Source of the DNA: Bacillota bacterium
GTDB lineage: Bacteria; Bacillota; Dethiobacteria; DTU022; UBA8154
Reading direction: 5' to 3'
Length of the DNA stretch: 64,000 nucleotides
Assembly: GCA_012728375.1 (NCBI GenBank)
Contig: JAAYFF010000039.1
Coordinates: forward strand, 27,314-91,313
Shown: positions 17,518 through 27,219 of the stretch, in pieces
How positions within the stretch are numbered: the stretch's first letter is position 1
Layout: every line of letters starts with the position of its first letter
Notes under the pieces: generated by a model
Database searches by the model: none
Told to the model about the DNA's origin: nothing
Seen by the model: the letters and a program-made list of their open reading frames with translations, nothing else
Position numbers and translations under genes: made by a program

Positions 17518-17542
17518 AATTATCTTCAGCTCCTGTACTCAA

Positions 17543-17791
17543 TTATTTGATCTGGAATTCGGCCTTAGCAAATAAAGCCTTGACTGTATCTGAAGGTTGT
17601 GCACCTTTAGAAAGCCAATCTCTTGCCTTTTCGGTGTCAATTTTAATAGTTGAGGGATCTGTTGTAGGGTTATAGTATCCTATCTCCTCAATAAACCTGC
17701 CGTCCCTGGGAGCTCTGGAATCAGCAACGACAATACGATAAAATGGCTTTTTTTTCGCTCCCATCCTTTTTAACCTGATACGAACCGGCAA
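17543..17791 (-). CDS. rpsP: 30S ribosomal protein S16
   Basis: The 82-residue S16 opens with [20 protein letters not shown], followed by [19 protein letters not shown]. It is an early-binding 30S protein. The start is TTG with AGGAGGTG seven bases upstream, the first of several ribosome-site-supported TTG starts in this stretch. It follows ffh after 50 bp. Confidence 0.97.
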   Translation of the reverse strand: MPVRIRLKRMGAKKKPFYRIVVADSRAPRDGRFIEEIGYYNPTTDPSTIKIDTEKARDWLSKGAQPSDTVKALFAKAEFQIK

Positions 17792-17841
17792 AACGAAACA
17801 CCTCCTAATTTTTTACTTATTCTTAGCCTCAATTTCCTTTT

Positions 17842-19191
17842 TTATTTAAAAGGGAATAAACCCCTTTTCTTGCGAAACCGCCCTTTTTCCAATGCGCCGA
17901 ATTGCTTAAAGAGTTTTTTCATCTGCTCAAACTGTTTTAAAAGCCGGTTAACATCCTGAACGGAAGTACCGCTTCCAAGGGCAATGCGGCGTTTTCTGCT
18001 GCTGTTGATGATTTCCGGTTGCTGTCTTTCTTCCCTGGTCATAGATTTAATCATGGCTTCAACGCGGTACAGCTGTTTTTCATCCAGGGAAAGGTTTTTT
18101 AAATTTTTACCCATGGTATTAAAACCGGGAACCATCTCCAATAAATTTTCCAGAGGCCCCATCTTCTTAACTTGCTGGAGCTGTTCCAGAAAATCTTCAA
18201 GGGTTAGAGACTGATTCCGAAGTTTTTTCTGAAGTTCGCGGCTTTTTTCCTGATCCACAAACTCCTGGGCTTTTTCAATGAGCGAGAGAACATCTCCCAT
18301 GCCCAGTATTCTGGAGGCCATTCTATCCGGAAAAAACGGCTCAAAAGCTTCAATTTTTTCGCCAAAAGCTGCAAATTTAACCGGACAACCCGTTACCTGC
18401 CGGACGGAAAGGGCTGCCCCTCCCCGGGTATCACCATCGAGTTTTGTGAGAATAATCCCGGTCAATCCCAGCCGTTCGTGAAAAGACCGCGCCACATTGA
18501 CAGCATCTTGCCCGGTCATGGCATCAACCACCAACAAAATTTCCAGTGGAACTACCCTTTCTTTGATTCTCTGCAGCTCGCCCATAAGTTCTTCATCAAT
18601 ATGAAGCCTGCCGGCGGTATCAATTAGCACGTAATTGTTACCGTTGCGCTCTGCCTCTTGCAATGCCTGCCCGGCAATTTTAACCGGATCGTCCTTACCA
18701 ATGCTAAAAACGGGAATACCGGCTCCCTGACCAAGAATTTCAAGCTGTTCAATTGCTGCCGGGCGATACACATCCCCGGCAACCAGAAGCGGGTTGGAGC
18801 CGTTCTTTTTTAGATAGAGAGCAAGTTTGGCGGCGGTTGTCGTTTTTCCGGAACCCTGCAAGCCCACCAGCATTATTGCTCCCGGAGAATTCCCATGTCC
18901 GGGAGCAGCAATTTTGCTCTGGGTTTCTCCCATCAACTTCACAAGCTCTTCATGAACGATTTTGACCACCGTTTGTCCGGGAGTAAGGCTTTGCAACACG
19001 TCCGCGCCCACAGCCCTATTTTTCAGGGAAGCCACAAAATCTTTGACAACCTTGTAGTTCACGTCGGCTTCCAGCAGGGCCAGCCGGACTTCCCGCAAGG
19101 CGAGGTCCACATCTTTCTCGCTGAGCTTGCCTTTTTTCCTTAACTTGCGGAAGGTTTCCTGTAATTTTTCTGATAATCCGCTAAATAACAA
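17842..19191 (-). CDS. ffh: Signal recognition particle protein Ffh
   Basis: The 449-residue SRP GTPase has an N domain, a G domain with GLQGSGKTTTAAKL (about 105-118), DTAGRLHIDE and TKLDGDTRGG, and a methionine-rich M domain from about 300 that binds 4.5S RNA. It takes nascent membrane proteins to FtsY, which is encoded two genes upstream. YlxM, encoded between the two, is its usual neighbour. The 4.5S RNA gene is not in this window. Confidence 0.98.
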   Translation of the reverse strand: MLFSGLSEKLQETFRKLRKKGKLSEKDVDLALREVRLALLEADVNYKVVKDFVASLKNRAVGADVLQSLTPGQTVVKIVHEELVKLMGETQSKIAAPGHGNSPGAIMLVGLQGSGKTTTAAKLALYLKKNGSNPLLVAGDVYRPAAIEQLEILGQGAGIPVFSIGKDDPVKIAGQALQEAERNGNNYVLIDTAGRLHIDEELMGELQRIKERVVPLEILLVVDAMTGQDAVNVARSFHERLGLTGIILTKLDGDTRGGAALSVRQVTGCPVKFAAFGEKIEAFEPFFPDRMASRILGMGDVLSLIEKAQEFVDQEKSRELQKKLRNQSLTLEDFLEQLQQVKKMGPLENLLEMVPGFNTMGKNLKNLSLDEKQLYRVEAMIKSMTREERQQPEIINSSRKRRIALGSGTSVQDVNRLLKQFEQMKKLFKQFGALEKGRFRKKRGLFPFK

Positions 19192-19227
19192 ATTAGTTAC
19201 CCGGATGTACCGGGACTACCTCCTTTT

Positions 19228-19569
19228 TTAACTATCCAGCAGAACTCTTCTGACGATATTACATATTCTTTCAAGATCATGGGGAGTCAATTCAGAATTG
19301 GCCAGTATGTCCAGTATTTCCTGTCCTTCTTTTTTTCTCTGAAGGTAGGCTTCATAAAGCTTAAGTTTCGCTTCCCATCTTTCCAGCGCACCGACGGCCC
19401 GGGACAAAATATCATGAACAGCCTGCCTGGTAATATTTAACTGATCAGCAATCTCACCCAAAGACAGGTTTTCTTTATAGTACATCTCCATGATATTTTT
19501 TTGCTTTTTGGTCAGCAACTGATCATAAAAATCAATCAGGAAATTAATTCTGTTTACCTTCTCTAACAT
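19228..19569 (-). CDS. ylxM: YlxM-type helix-turn-helix SRP accessory protein
   Basis: The 113-residue protein has a sigma-70 region-4-like helix-turn-helix (NLSLGEIADQLNITRQAVHD) and a helical tail. In streptococci and Bacillus the YlxM protein is encoded next to ffh and modulates SRP GTPase activity. It is not a typical repressor. Its place between ftsY and ffh supports the call. Confidence 0.93.
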   Translation of the reverse strand: MLEKVNRINFLIDFYDQLLTKKQKNIMEMYYKENLSLGEIADQLNITRQAVHDILSRAVGALERWEAKLKLYEAYLQRKKEGQEILDILANSELTPHDLERICNIVRRVLLDS

Positions 19570-19611
19570 TTATACACCAATCCTGCTGTAAAGTAAAGAC
19601 CCTTTACATTT

Positions 19612-20517
19612 TTAAGCCAGCAAAGCTTCTGCAAAAGCCGCGGGATTAAAGGGATGCAGGTCTTCTTTCTTTTCCCCCACCCCGATCATCTTGACAGGGA
19701 TTCCTGTCAGTTCTTTGACGGCGATAACAATCCCTCCTCTGGCCGTCCCGTCAAGCTTTGTTAATACAATACCCGAAACGGGAATTGCCTCCTGAAACAA
19801 CTTAGCTTGGGCGATACCGTTCTGTCCGGTTGTTGCGTCAAGGACCAGTAGAGTTTCATGGGGAGCATCGGGGACAACTTTGCCAATGACGCGGTAAATT
19901 TTTTTTACTTCCTCAATTAAATTTTTTTTGGTATGCAGCCGGCCAGCAGTATCGCAAAGCAAAACATCCGCCTCCCTGGAAACCGCTGCATTTACCGCAT
20001 CAAAAATAACGGCCGACGGATCCCCTCCGGTCTGGTGCTTTATAACTCCCGCGCCCGTAACCTCGGCCCAATGTTCCAATTGTTCGATCGCCGCAGCACG
20101 AAAAGTATCCCCTGCAGCGAGCAACACCTTTTTTCCTTCCTTTGAAAAAGAGTAAGCCATTTTTGCAATTGTCGTGGTTTTGCCTACCCCGTTAACCCCG
20201 AGCAAAAGGTATACTGCCGGCGGGGATACAGGGACTCTCAGCGTAATATCTTCCTTGCTGCCCATCATTTCCGCTATTAATTCCTTTAATAGCGATTTTG
20301 CTGCTTCTGTCTCTTTAATTTTACTATCCTTTACTTTTTCTCTCAGCATGGAGTTAATTCTCAGAGATGTCTCCACACCCACATCAGCAGAGATTAAAAT
20401 TTCTTCAAGTTCATCATAAAATTCTTCAGTTATTTCTCCTTTGACAAAAAGGTCTTCAAATTTGTTTTTAAGGGCTTCCCTTGTTTTCTGTAAACCTTTC
20501 TTTAAAAAATTGAACAT
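19612..20517 (-). CDS. ftsY: Signal recognition particle receptor FtsY
   Basis: About 301 residues, with the short Gram-positive N-terminus lacking the acidic A domain. The NG domain contains GVNGVGKTTTIAKMA (about 112-126), DTAGRLHTKK and TKLDGTARGG. It docks SRP at the membrane. A GTG at 20526 overlaps the smc stop, but the ATG at 20517, seven bases after AGGGTGA, gives a better start (MFNFLKKG). Either choice leaves it coupled to smc. Confidence 0.97.
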   Translation of the reverse strand: MFNFLKKGLQKTREALKNKFEDLFVKGEITEEFYDELEEILISADVGVETSLRINSMLREKVKDSKIKETEAAKSLLKELIAEMMGSKEDITLRVPVSPPAVYLLLGVNGVGKTTTIAKMAYSFSKEGKKVLLAAGDTFRAAAIEQLEHWAEVTGAGVIKHQTGGDPSAVIFDAVNAAVSREADVLLCDTAGRLHTKKNLIEEVKKIYRVIGKVVPDAPHETLLVLDATTGQNGIAQAKLFQEAIPVSGIVLTKLDGTARGGIVIAVKELTGIPVKMIGVGEKKEDLHPFNPAAFAEALLA

Positions 20518-20522
20518 AACTC

Positions 20523-23500
20523 TCACCCTGCTTTTTTTGTTAAATTTAATGATAATACCTTGGAAATCCCTTGTTCTTCCATTGTTACCCCATAGAGCAC
20601 GTCCGCCGCCTCCATCGTCCTTTGGCGATGAGTAATGAGAATAAACTGTGTTTGCTGGGAATACCTTTTTAGTAAAGCGATAAACCTCTCAATGTTGCTC
20701 TCATCCAGCGAAGAGTCTATCTCATCCAAAACGCAGAAAGGAGCAGGTTTATACTCTAGTACAGAGAACAGCAGGGCAATAGATGTTAAAGCCTTTTCGC
20801 CGCCGGACAGCAAAGAGATGTTTTGCAGCTTTTTCCCGGGTGGTTGGGCAATAATTTCAATACCTGATTCCAGCACTTTTTCCGGATCCGTCAATCTTAA
20901 AAAAGCCTGCCCGCCGCCAAAAAGCCCCGTAAAGATATTAAGAAAATTTTTTTCTACAGTATGTAATGTCTGCAAAAAACGCTTTTCCATTTCCCTATCA
21001 AGTTCCGCCATAACTTTGCGCATTCCTTTTTCCCCGTGCAAAAGATCCCTCAGCTGGTTTTCAAGAAACAGTATTCTTTCCTTAAGTCTTTCATATTCTT
21101 CAATTGCACCGCTGTTAACTTCGCCCAGAGCCCGTATCCGTTCAGCTATGACATCTCTATCCTTTTGTAATTGTTCCTCTTTTTCGTTTACTTCAAAATG
21201 AGCGGCAGATGACAGATCGAGACCGTATTTTCCCAGATAATGCTCTCTTAAATAGCGGCTTTCTTCCATAAGTTGAGCCTTCTCAAGGTTTAACTGGTAA
21301 TAACGCCTTTCGGCTCTTTCCAGAGACCTTTGTTCCTTCTCCTTTTCAAGTTCCAACTCCTCTTTAGCCCGCCGGATAGAAGCCAGCTCCCGCGAAAGCC
21401 GGCTGAGGACATTTTCTTCCTGTTTCAACTCCTGCTCTTCTTCCCCTAATTTTTTAGCCAGGTCCTTTTCCTCTATTTCCAATTTTTCTATCTCTGCAAA
21501 AGCCTTCTTTTGCTCCTCAGACAGGGTGCCAATAAGGATGGCAAGGCGTTCCTTCTCCTGGGATTGCCGCCTGATCAGCTCCTGGCAGGCACTTTCTTTT
21601 TCCTGCAGGGCAGAAAATTTAATGCGAACTTCTGTGAGTTCTTCTTCCAACCTTCTAATTTCGTTTTCTTCTTGGCTAACCAGTCGTCCTGCCTGTGTTA
21701 ATTCCCTTCCGGTTCTTTCCAGCGTTTCCCGGTTCTCCTTGAGTTCTAAAAGAATTCTTTGACCTTTTTCTTTTAACAGACCATATTTAACCTCTACAGA
21801 AGTTCCTTCTTCCTCCAGCTCTCTTAATTCTCCGGCAATTCTTTCCTGACCGATGCGGCAGTTTTCCAGCTGCCTCCTTATTTCAGGCATTTCCCTTTCG
21901 TTTGCCTTTTGTTTCAAAGCAAGAAAATCCAATTCTTCTCCAAGGGAAGTAAGTTTTTTACTGCCTGCAATAAGCTCATTTTTCTCTTTCTCCAGGCGTT
22001 TTTCCAGTATTTCTATTTCTTGTTGCAGGGAGGCCAACCCTCTTTTTCTCTGCAGAAAGCCTAAACGTTCCCTGGAATGCAAACCTCCGGAGATAGCGCC
22101 TCCCGGTGTAAGCATCTCCCCGTCCAGTGTAACAATTCTCCAGCCTCCCCTGTCCTTCCGCAAAATTTGCAGGGCAGTTTTTAGATCTCTGGCTACAAGT
22201 ACTCCTCCCAATAGATAGTCAACGGCCTTTTTAAATTTGTTCGATATGGCAACTATTTTGGAAGCAACCCCCAGAAGTCCCTCAATCCCCTGCGGAATTT
22301 CCCTTTGTACAGGAGTCTTCAGTAAATTTAATGGTAAAAAAGTAGCTCTTCCGGCTTTCTTTTCTTTTAAAAAGGCAATTGCCTCCCGGGCTGCCCTGTC
22401 ATCTTCTACAACAATAAACTGTAGCGAAGCACCGAGAGCTACTTCGATAGCTCTTTCGTATTCCTGACTTACATTAATTAAATTTGCTACCGGTCCGTAA
22501 ATCCCTTTTAAAGAAGCCCCCCCGCCGGCTGCGTGCATAACAGCCCTTACTCCACCTGCATAGGAAAGAAATTCCTCTTCATTTTCCCGCAAAAGCTTTA
22601 AGCGGCCTTTCTTTTTTTCCAATTCACGGAGAAGCTCTGCATACTTTTCTTTCTGTTCTTCACAGCGCTTGGAAAAATCATCATAACGCTTCTTCTGCAT
22701 TTGAAATTCTTTTTCCAGATCTTTTTCTTCCGCTTTCAGCCTGGCAAGAACGCCCCGAAAAGTTTTTTCCTCGTTCCTCCACTTTTCAGCTTCCTGATTT
22801 TTGGCCTCCTGCTTTTTTTTAATCTCACTTATTCTTTCATTTAGCTCATGACAACGCTGCTCATTGTCCTGCGCCGCCTGCTCCAATACAGCTCCCCTAG
22901 AACGGAGTTCCGTCAGCTGTTCTTTTAGTTTTTCCCGGGAGGCGGCAAGGCTCTCCCTCTGCAAGGATTTTATCCGGGCCTGCACCTGAGCAGCTCTCTG
23001 TCCGGTAAGCTCTTGCTCTTTCAGGACCTTTTGCAGTACTTCTTTGTTTTCCCGCAAAGTGTTTTCTATTCCATCAAGGCGCAACCGCACTTCCTGGACA
23101 GCCTCTTTTTTTAAAATATTTTTTTCCCGGGCAAACTTTTTTTGTTCCTGAACCAGGCTGAGAGCCTGGCGTAATTTTCCTGCTTCAACCTGCCTGAACT
23201 GAACGTTATTTCTTTTTTCCTCCAGTTCCTGATAAGTTTGCTCTTCATCTTGGGCAAGACGTCCCGCATTGTCGAGGATTTTTTGCAAATTTGCTTTTTT
23301 CCCCTGCAGTAATTCTTTTATTCTTTCCGATTCTCCTTCAACCTTGGCAATGGAGCTCCTGTTTCTTTCCCATCGAAGCTCAAAAAGTTTTCGCTCCTTC
23401 TCCTTAAGCTGCTGCTGAAAAGCCAGGTATTTTCTGGCCAGCTCAGCTTCCTGGGATAAGTTATTTTGCCGGTTCTTCAGCTCTGCCAGAAGATCTTCCA

Positions 23501-24071
23501 AACGGATCATATTTCTTTTTGTCTCTTCCAACCTGGAACCGGTCTCTTTCTTCTTTTGTTTATATTTATGAATCTCGGCAGCTTCCTCAAATAATTCCCT
23601 CCGCTCCTCCGGCTTGGCATTAATAATTTGCTCTACTCTTCCTTGGCCGATAAGGGAGTAAGTCTCGGTACCTATTCCCGTATCCCAAAAAATTTCAAAA
23701 ATATCTTTCAGGCGGCAGGGGGTTTTATTCAAGTAGTACTCCCCTTCCCCCGAGCGGTACATCCTTCTGGTAATAACAACCTCGTGGTAATCAAGGGGCA
23801 AGCACTTATTTACATCATCCAGAACAAGCGAAACTTCGGCAAAGTTCAGCGCCTTTCGCTGTGCAGTTCCATTAAACAGCAGGTCCTCCATTTTTGACCC
23901 GCGCATTAACTTTGCACTTTGTTCTCCCAAGCCCCACCTGATCGCGTCCACCAAATTACTTTTCCCGCATCCGTTTGGCCCCACTATGGCTGTAATACCC
24001 TGAGAAAAGTTTAATTCGACCTTTTCTGAGAAGGATTTAAAACCAACTATTTCCAATGACTTTAAGTACAT
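20523..24071 (-). CDS. smc: Chromosome segregation protein SMC
   Basis: This is a full-length 1182-residue SMC. It has an N-terminal ATPase half with GPNGCGKSNLVDAIRWGLGE (32-51), two long coiled coils flanking a hinge (about 515-640, with GVRAVMHAAGG and GGAISGG), and a C-terminal half with LSGGEKALTSIALLF and VLDEIDSSLDE. It forms the condensin-like complex with ScpA and ScpB, which are not in the window. It is placed between rnc and ftsY as in most Firmicutes. A hairpin before it may uncouple its level from rnc. Confidence 0.98.
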   Translation of the reverse strand: MYLKSLEIVGFKSFSEKVELNFSQGITAIVGPNGCGKSNLVDAIRWGLGEQSAKLMRGSKMEDLLFNGTAQRKALNFAEVSLVLDDVNKCLPLDYHEVVITRRMYRSGEGEYYLNKTPCRLKDIFEIFWDTGIGTETYSLIGQGRVEQIINAKPEERRELFEEAAEIHKYKQKKKETGSRLEETKRNMIRLEDLLAELKNRQNNLSQEAELARKYLAFQQQLKEKERKLFELRWERNRSSIAKVEGESERIKELLQGKKANLQKILDNAGRLAQDEEQTYQELEEKRNNVQFRQVEAGKLRQALSLVQEQKKFAREKNILKKEAVQEVRLRLDGIENTLRENKEVLQKVLKEQELTGQRAAQVQARIKSLQRESLAASREKLKEQLTELRSRGAVLEQAAQDNEQRCHELNERISEIKKKQEAKNQEAEKWRNEEKTFRGVLARLKAEEKDLEKEFQMQKKRYDDFSKRCEEQKEKYAELLRELEKKKGRLKLLRENEEEFLSYAGGVRAVMHAAGGGASLKGIYGPVANLINVSQEYERAIEVALGASLQFIVVEDDRAAREAIAFLKEKKAGRATFLPLNLLKTPVQREIPQGIEGLLGVASKIVAISNKFKKAVDYLLGGVLVARDLKTALQILRKDRGGWRIVTLDGEMLTPGGAISGGLHSRERLGFLQRKRGLASLQQEIEILEKRLEKEKNELIAGSKKLTSLGEELDFLALKQKANEREMPEIRRQLENCRIGQERIAGELRELEEEGTSVEVKYGLLKEKGQRILLELKENRETLERTGRELTQAGRLVSQEENEIRRLEEELTEVRIKFSALQEKESACQELIRRQSQEKERLAILIGTLSEEQKKAFAEIEKLEIEEKDLAKKLGEEEQELKQEENVLSRLSRELASIRRAKEELELEKEKEQRSLERAERRYYQLNLEKAQLMEESRYLREHYLGKYGLDLSSAAHFEVNEKEEQLQKDRDVIAERIRALGEVNSGAIEEYERLKERILFLENQLRDLLHGEKGMRKVMAELDREMEKRFLQTLHTVEKNFLNIFTGLFGGGQAFLRLTDPEKVLESGIEIIAQPPGKKLQNISLLSGGEKALTSIALLFSVLEYKPAPFCVLDEIDSSLDESNIERFIALLKRYSQQTQFILITHRQRTMEAADVLYGVTMEEQGISKVLSLNLTKKAG

Positions 24072-24102
24072 GATTTACTCCCGCCTGAAACAATTAAAAG
24101 AA

Positions 24103-24149
24103 AACCTGCCGTCTCACCTGCTTCGCAAAGTAAGCAGTTCTAGCAGGTT
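24103..24149 (-). terminator. Nested hairpin between rnc and smc (possible attenuator)
   Basis: AACCTGC (24103-24109) pairs with GCAGGTT (24143-24149). Inside, CTGCTT (24118-24123) pairs with AAGCAG (24132-24137). On the minus strand the outer stem is followed by TTCTTTTAATTG, so partial termination of the rnc transcript is plausible. Confidence 0.5.
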
Positions 24150-24157
24150 CTATTCTC

Positions 24158-24913
24158 TTACATTTTTTTCATCTTCGTGAAAGAAACGGTATTTTCCTTC
24201 TTGCCCAGAAAAAGATTCCTAATTTCTCCGAAGTTAGCCCAAGCATCATTTGCTGCCGCTTGCTCCGCTTCTTTCTTACTTTTTCCCGCACCCTTCCCTA
24301 CCACTTCATTTTCCATTTTAACAACTGCTTTAAAAGTCCTGTCATGGGGCGGCCCAAATTCACATACTATCTCATAAACAGGAGTTTTCCCAAATAATGA
24401 CTGACATTTTTCCTGAAGAATTGTTTTATAATCTGTCAGCGGCAAAACCCCTTCTTTAACCGCTTGCAATACCGGGCTAAAAAGCTTGATAATAAGTTCT
24501 TTTGCTTTGGAGTAGCCATGGTCCAAGAATAAAGCACCCACCAGAGCCTCCAGAGCATCCGCGAGCAAAGAAGGTTTCTCCGAGCCACCGCTTAAAAGTT
24601 CTCCTTTTCCCAATTTCAGGTACGAACCCAGCTTTAAATCTCTTGCAACTGCGGCAAGAGATTTCTCATTAACCACCTGGTGGCACATCAGGGTTAACTT
24701 TCCTTCAGGATAGTCCGGGAAAGCTTTAAAGAAATACTCGGAAATAACCAGCTCCAACACGGCATCTCCCAAAAATTCCAGCCGTTCATTGTTTTTTGAA
24801 TCCTGAGTTTCATAAGCATAAGAAGAATGCGTCAGTGCTTCCTGATAAAGGTTATAATTCTGCACCGGCCATTCGAGCGCCCTTAAAAAATCTTCAATTT
24901 CCCTGGACGGCAA
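24158..24913 (-). CDS. rnc: Ribonuclease III
   Basis: The product has 251 residues. The nuclease domain carries NNERLEFLGDAVLELVI (about 41-57) and the second catalytic block LADALEALVGALFLD, followed by a C-terminal double-stranded-RNA-binding domain ending in GKSKKEAEQAAANDA. It processes rRNA precursors and structured mRNAs. The start is TTG; AGGAGG at the end of fabF is 14 bases away, a long spacing. It is followed by smc in the classic rnc-smc-ftsY order. Confidence 0.97.
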   Translation of the reverse strand: MPSREIEDFLRALEWPVQNYNLYQEALTHSSYAYETQDSKNNERLEFLGDAVLELVISEYFFKAFPDYPEGKLTLMCHQVVNEKSLAAVARDLKLGSYLKLGKGELLSGGSEKPSLLADALEALVGALFLDHGYSKAKELIIKLFSPVLQAVKEGVLPLTDYKTILQEKCQSLFGKTPVYEIVCEFGPPHDRTFKAVVKMENEVVGKGAGKSKKEAEQAAANDAWANFGEIRNLFLGKKENTVSFTKMKKM

Positions 24914-24922
24914 AATAAAAAT

Positions 24923-26173
24923 TTAATCCTCCTTAGGTGAATGAAATGCTTTGACCAGCAGACAGGCATTGGTTCCTCCAAAGCCAAACGAATTGGAAAG
25001 AGCCACATTGATCTCCCTTTTGCATGGTTTATTGGGAACGTAAAAAAGGTCGCAGTCCGGATCTGCAAACTCATAATTAATAGTTGGAGGGATGATTCCA
25101 TGTTTTATGCTCAGAAGGGTGGCTACCATCTCCACACCTCCGGCAGCACCGAGCAAATGGCCGGTCATTGATTTTGTTGAACTGATCGCCAATTTATAAG
25201 CATGCTCACCAAATAACCTCTTGATAGCCAGGGTTTCCGTTCTATCATTGTATTGGGTTGATGTACCGTGGGCATTGATATAATCTACACTTTCCGGAGC
25301 GAGCGAGGCATCCTTCAAAGCCCTTTCCATGCAAAGGTAAGCCCCATTCCCTTGGGTATCGGGTGCGGTTACATGATAGGCATCTCCCGACATTCCATAG
25401 CCCGCTATTTCTCCATAGATACCGGCGTTCCTGGCCAGAGCGCTCTCCAGTGTCTCAAGTATTAAAACCCCGGCCCCCTCACCGATGACAAAACCGTCTC
25501 TATGTAAATCAAAAGGACGGGAGGCTTTTTCCGGCTCGCTGTTTCTGGTAGACATAGCCCTCATTGCACTAAAACCGGCAAAAGCTATCGATGTCAATGG
25601 AGCTTCAGCCCCTCCGGCAATCATAATATCCGCATCGCCCCGTTTAATAATCCGGAAAGCCTCTCCCAAGGCATGGGTTCCGCTCGCACAGGCTGTTACA
25701 ATAGTTGAATTGGGTCCCCGAATCCCGTAAACAATTGAGATATAACCCGCAGCTATATTGGCAATCATCATGGGAACAAGAAAGGGGCTGACGCGCCGGG
25801 GCCCCTTCTCCTGGAGAATTTTCAGCTGTGCTTCAATGGTGCCGATACCACCCACGCCGGAACCAATGATCACGCCGACTTTATTCTTATCCTCCACTTT
25901 ATCAAAATCAAGAGACGCATCACTTATCGCCATTGAAGCAGCAGCCAGGGCAAAATGGGTAAAACGGTCCATTTTTTTAATATCCCGTTTTTCCATATAA
26001 TCTTCCGGGTTAAAATCTTCCACTACCGCAGCAATTTGTGAAGCATAGTCCTTAAATTGTTCAACCCTTTTGATGCCGCTTCTGCCCTTTAGAAGATTTT
26101 CCCAGTATTCCTCTTTTGTCTTGCCGATCGGTGTAATCACACCCACCCCGGTTACTACTACCCTGCGCTCCAA
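24923..26173 (-). CDS. fabF: Beta-ketoacyl-ACP synthase II
   Basis: The 416-residue condensing enzyme elongates acyl chains with malonyl-ACP. The catalytic cysteine lies in TACASGTHAL (about 165), and the two histidines lie in NAHGTSTQYND and STKSMTGHLLGAAG. The frame reaches a GTG at 26182, but the TTG at 26173, six bases after GAGGTG, yields the family start (ERRVVVTGVGVITPIG). It is the last fab gene and follows acpP. Confidence 0.97.
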   Translation of the reverse strand: MERRVVVTGVGVITPIGKTKEEYWENLLKGRSGIKRVEQFKDYASQIAAVVEDFNPEDYMEKRDIKKMDRFTHFALAAASMAISDASLDFDKVEDKNKVGVIIGSGVGGIGTIEAQLKILQEKGPRRVSPFLVPMMIANIAAGYISIVYGIRGPNSTIVTACASGTHALGEAFRIIKRGDADIMIAGGAEAPLTSIAFAGFSAMRAMSTRNSEPEKASRPFDLHRDGFVIGEGAGVLILETLESALARNAGIYGEIAGYGMSGDAYHVTAPDTQGNGAYLCMERALKDASLAPESVDYINAHGTSTQYNDRTETLAIKRLFGEHAYKLAISSTKSMTGHLLGAAGGVEMVATLLSIKHGIIPPTINYEFADPDCDLFYVPNKPCKREINVALSNSFGFGGTNACLLVKAFHSPKED

Positions 26174-26204
26174 ATGCTGCACCTCATCTCAGATACTATC
26201 TTAC

Positions 26205-26435
26205 TTAGGAAATCTGATTTTCTATGTAGCTGACAATATCCCCGACCGTTTTAATTTTTTCTACTTCTTCATCGGAGATCTCCAAATTAAATTCCTCTTC
26301 CAAAGCCATGACTAATTCGACTACGTCCAGGGAATCAGCATCAATATCCTCAAAAGTTGTATCCATGTCCAATTGCTCCTCATCCACATCGAGCTGTTCG
26401 GAAATTAAACTCTTTACTTTTTCGAATACTTCCAA
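26205..26435 (-). CDS. acpP: Acyl carrier protein
   Basis: The product is 76 residues from a TTG start that has GGGAGGTG eight bases upstream. The extra upstream codons in the open frame run through the ribosome site and do not resemble ACP. The acidic four-helix protein carries the phosphopantetheine serine in [10 protein letters not shown]. It shuttles acyl chains among FabD, FabF, FabG and PlsX, all encoded around it. Confidence 0.97.
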   Translation of the reverse strand: MEVFEKVKSLISEQLDVDEEQLDMDTTFEDIDADSLDVVELVMALEEEFNLEISDEEVEKIKTVGDIVSYIENQIS

Positions 26436-26475
26436 ATCTAGCACCTCCCTCCAGCAAAGAATTTCTGCTATAATA

Positions 26476-27219
26476 TTACAGGGCAAGGCCCCCGTCGACT
26501 GATATCACAGCTCCGGTTATATAAGCGGCACCCTGGGCTAAAAAAAGAACGACCTCGGCTATCTCTTCAGGCTTTCCGTATCTTTCCAAGGAAATGTGCG
26601 ATAACACTCTTTCCTTCACCGCATCCGGCAAAGTTTCCGTCATTTCCGTTTCAATAAAACCCGGAGCTATTGCATTGACTGTTATTGCCCTCTTACCGAG
26701 TTCCTTGGCCAGAGATTTTGTAAAAGCAATCACTCCTCCCTTTGCAGCAGCATAATTTGCCTGTCCGCTGTTTCCCGTCAACCCGGCAATGGAAGAAATA
26801 TTGATAATCCGGCCACCGCTTTTCTGTTTCAACAAAGGTTTGAGGATTGCTTTACAACAATTAAACATTCCTTTAAGATTGGTATCTATCACTAGATCCC
26901 AATCTTCCTCTCTCATTAATGCCAGCAGGTTATCCCTTCTAACCCCGGCATTATTAACTAGTATATCAATTCTTCCAAAATGATCAAGTGCAGCCTTTAC
27001 CATTTTCTCACATTCTGCATAAACGGTAACATCGGCCTGGACAAGTAAACCCCTTCCCCCGATCTCTTCGATTTTTTTTAATACTTCCGCGGCCGCCGCA
27101 GTTTCCCGGTTATAATTAATAACCACCGCAGCCCCGGCCTGGGCAAGAGTCAGGACGATTTCTTTTCCGATGCCCCGGGAGCCGCCGGTTACAATGGCAA
27201 CTTTCCCCTGCAAAGTCAC
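26476..27219 (-). CDS. fabG: 3-oxoacyl-ACP reductase
   Basis: The 247-residue short-chain dehydrogenase has the NADPH site [11 protein letters not shown], the NNAG block, catalytic Ser ([10 protein letters not shown]) and the YAAAKGG Tyr-Lys pair. It reduces 3-oxoacyl-ACP in the elongation cycle. The GTG start overlaps the fabD stop by four bases (GTGA), with GGAGGT six bases upstream. Its neighbours fabD and acpP fix the pathway assignment among many similar reductases. Confidence 0.96.
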   Translation of the reverse strand: MTLQGKVAIVTGGSRGIGKEIVLTLAQAGAAVVINYNRETAAAAEVLKKIEEIGGRGLLVQADVTVYAECEKMVKAALDHFGRIDILVNNAGVRRDNLLALMREEDWDLVIDTNLKGMFNCCKAILKPLLKQKSGGRIINISSIAGLTGNSGQANYAAAKGGVIAFTKSLAKELGKRAITVNAIAPGFIETEMTETLPDAVKERVLSHISLERYGKPEEIAEVVLFLAQGAAYITGAVISVDGGLAL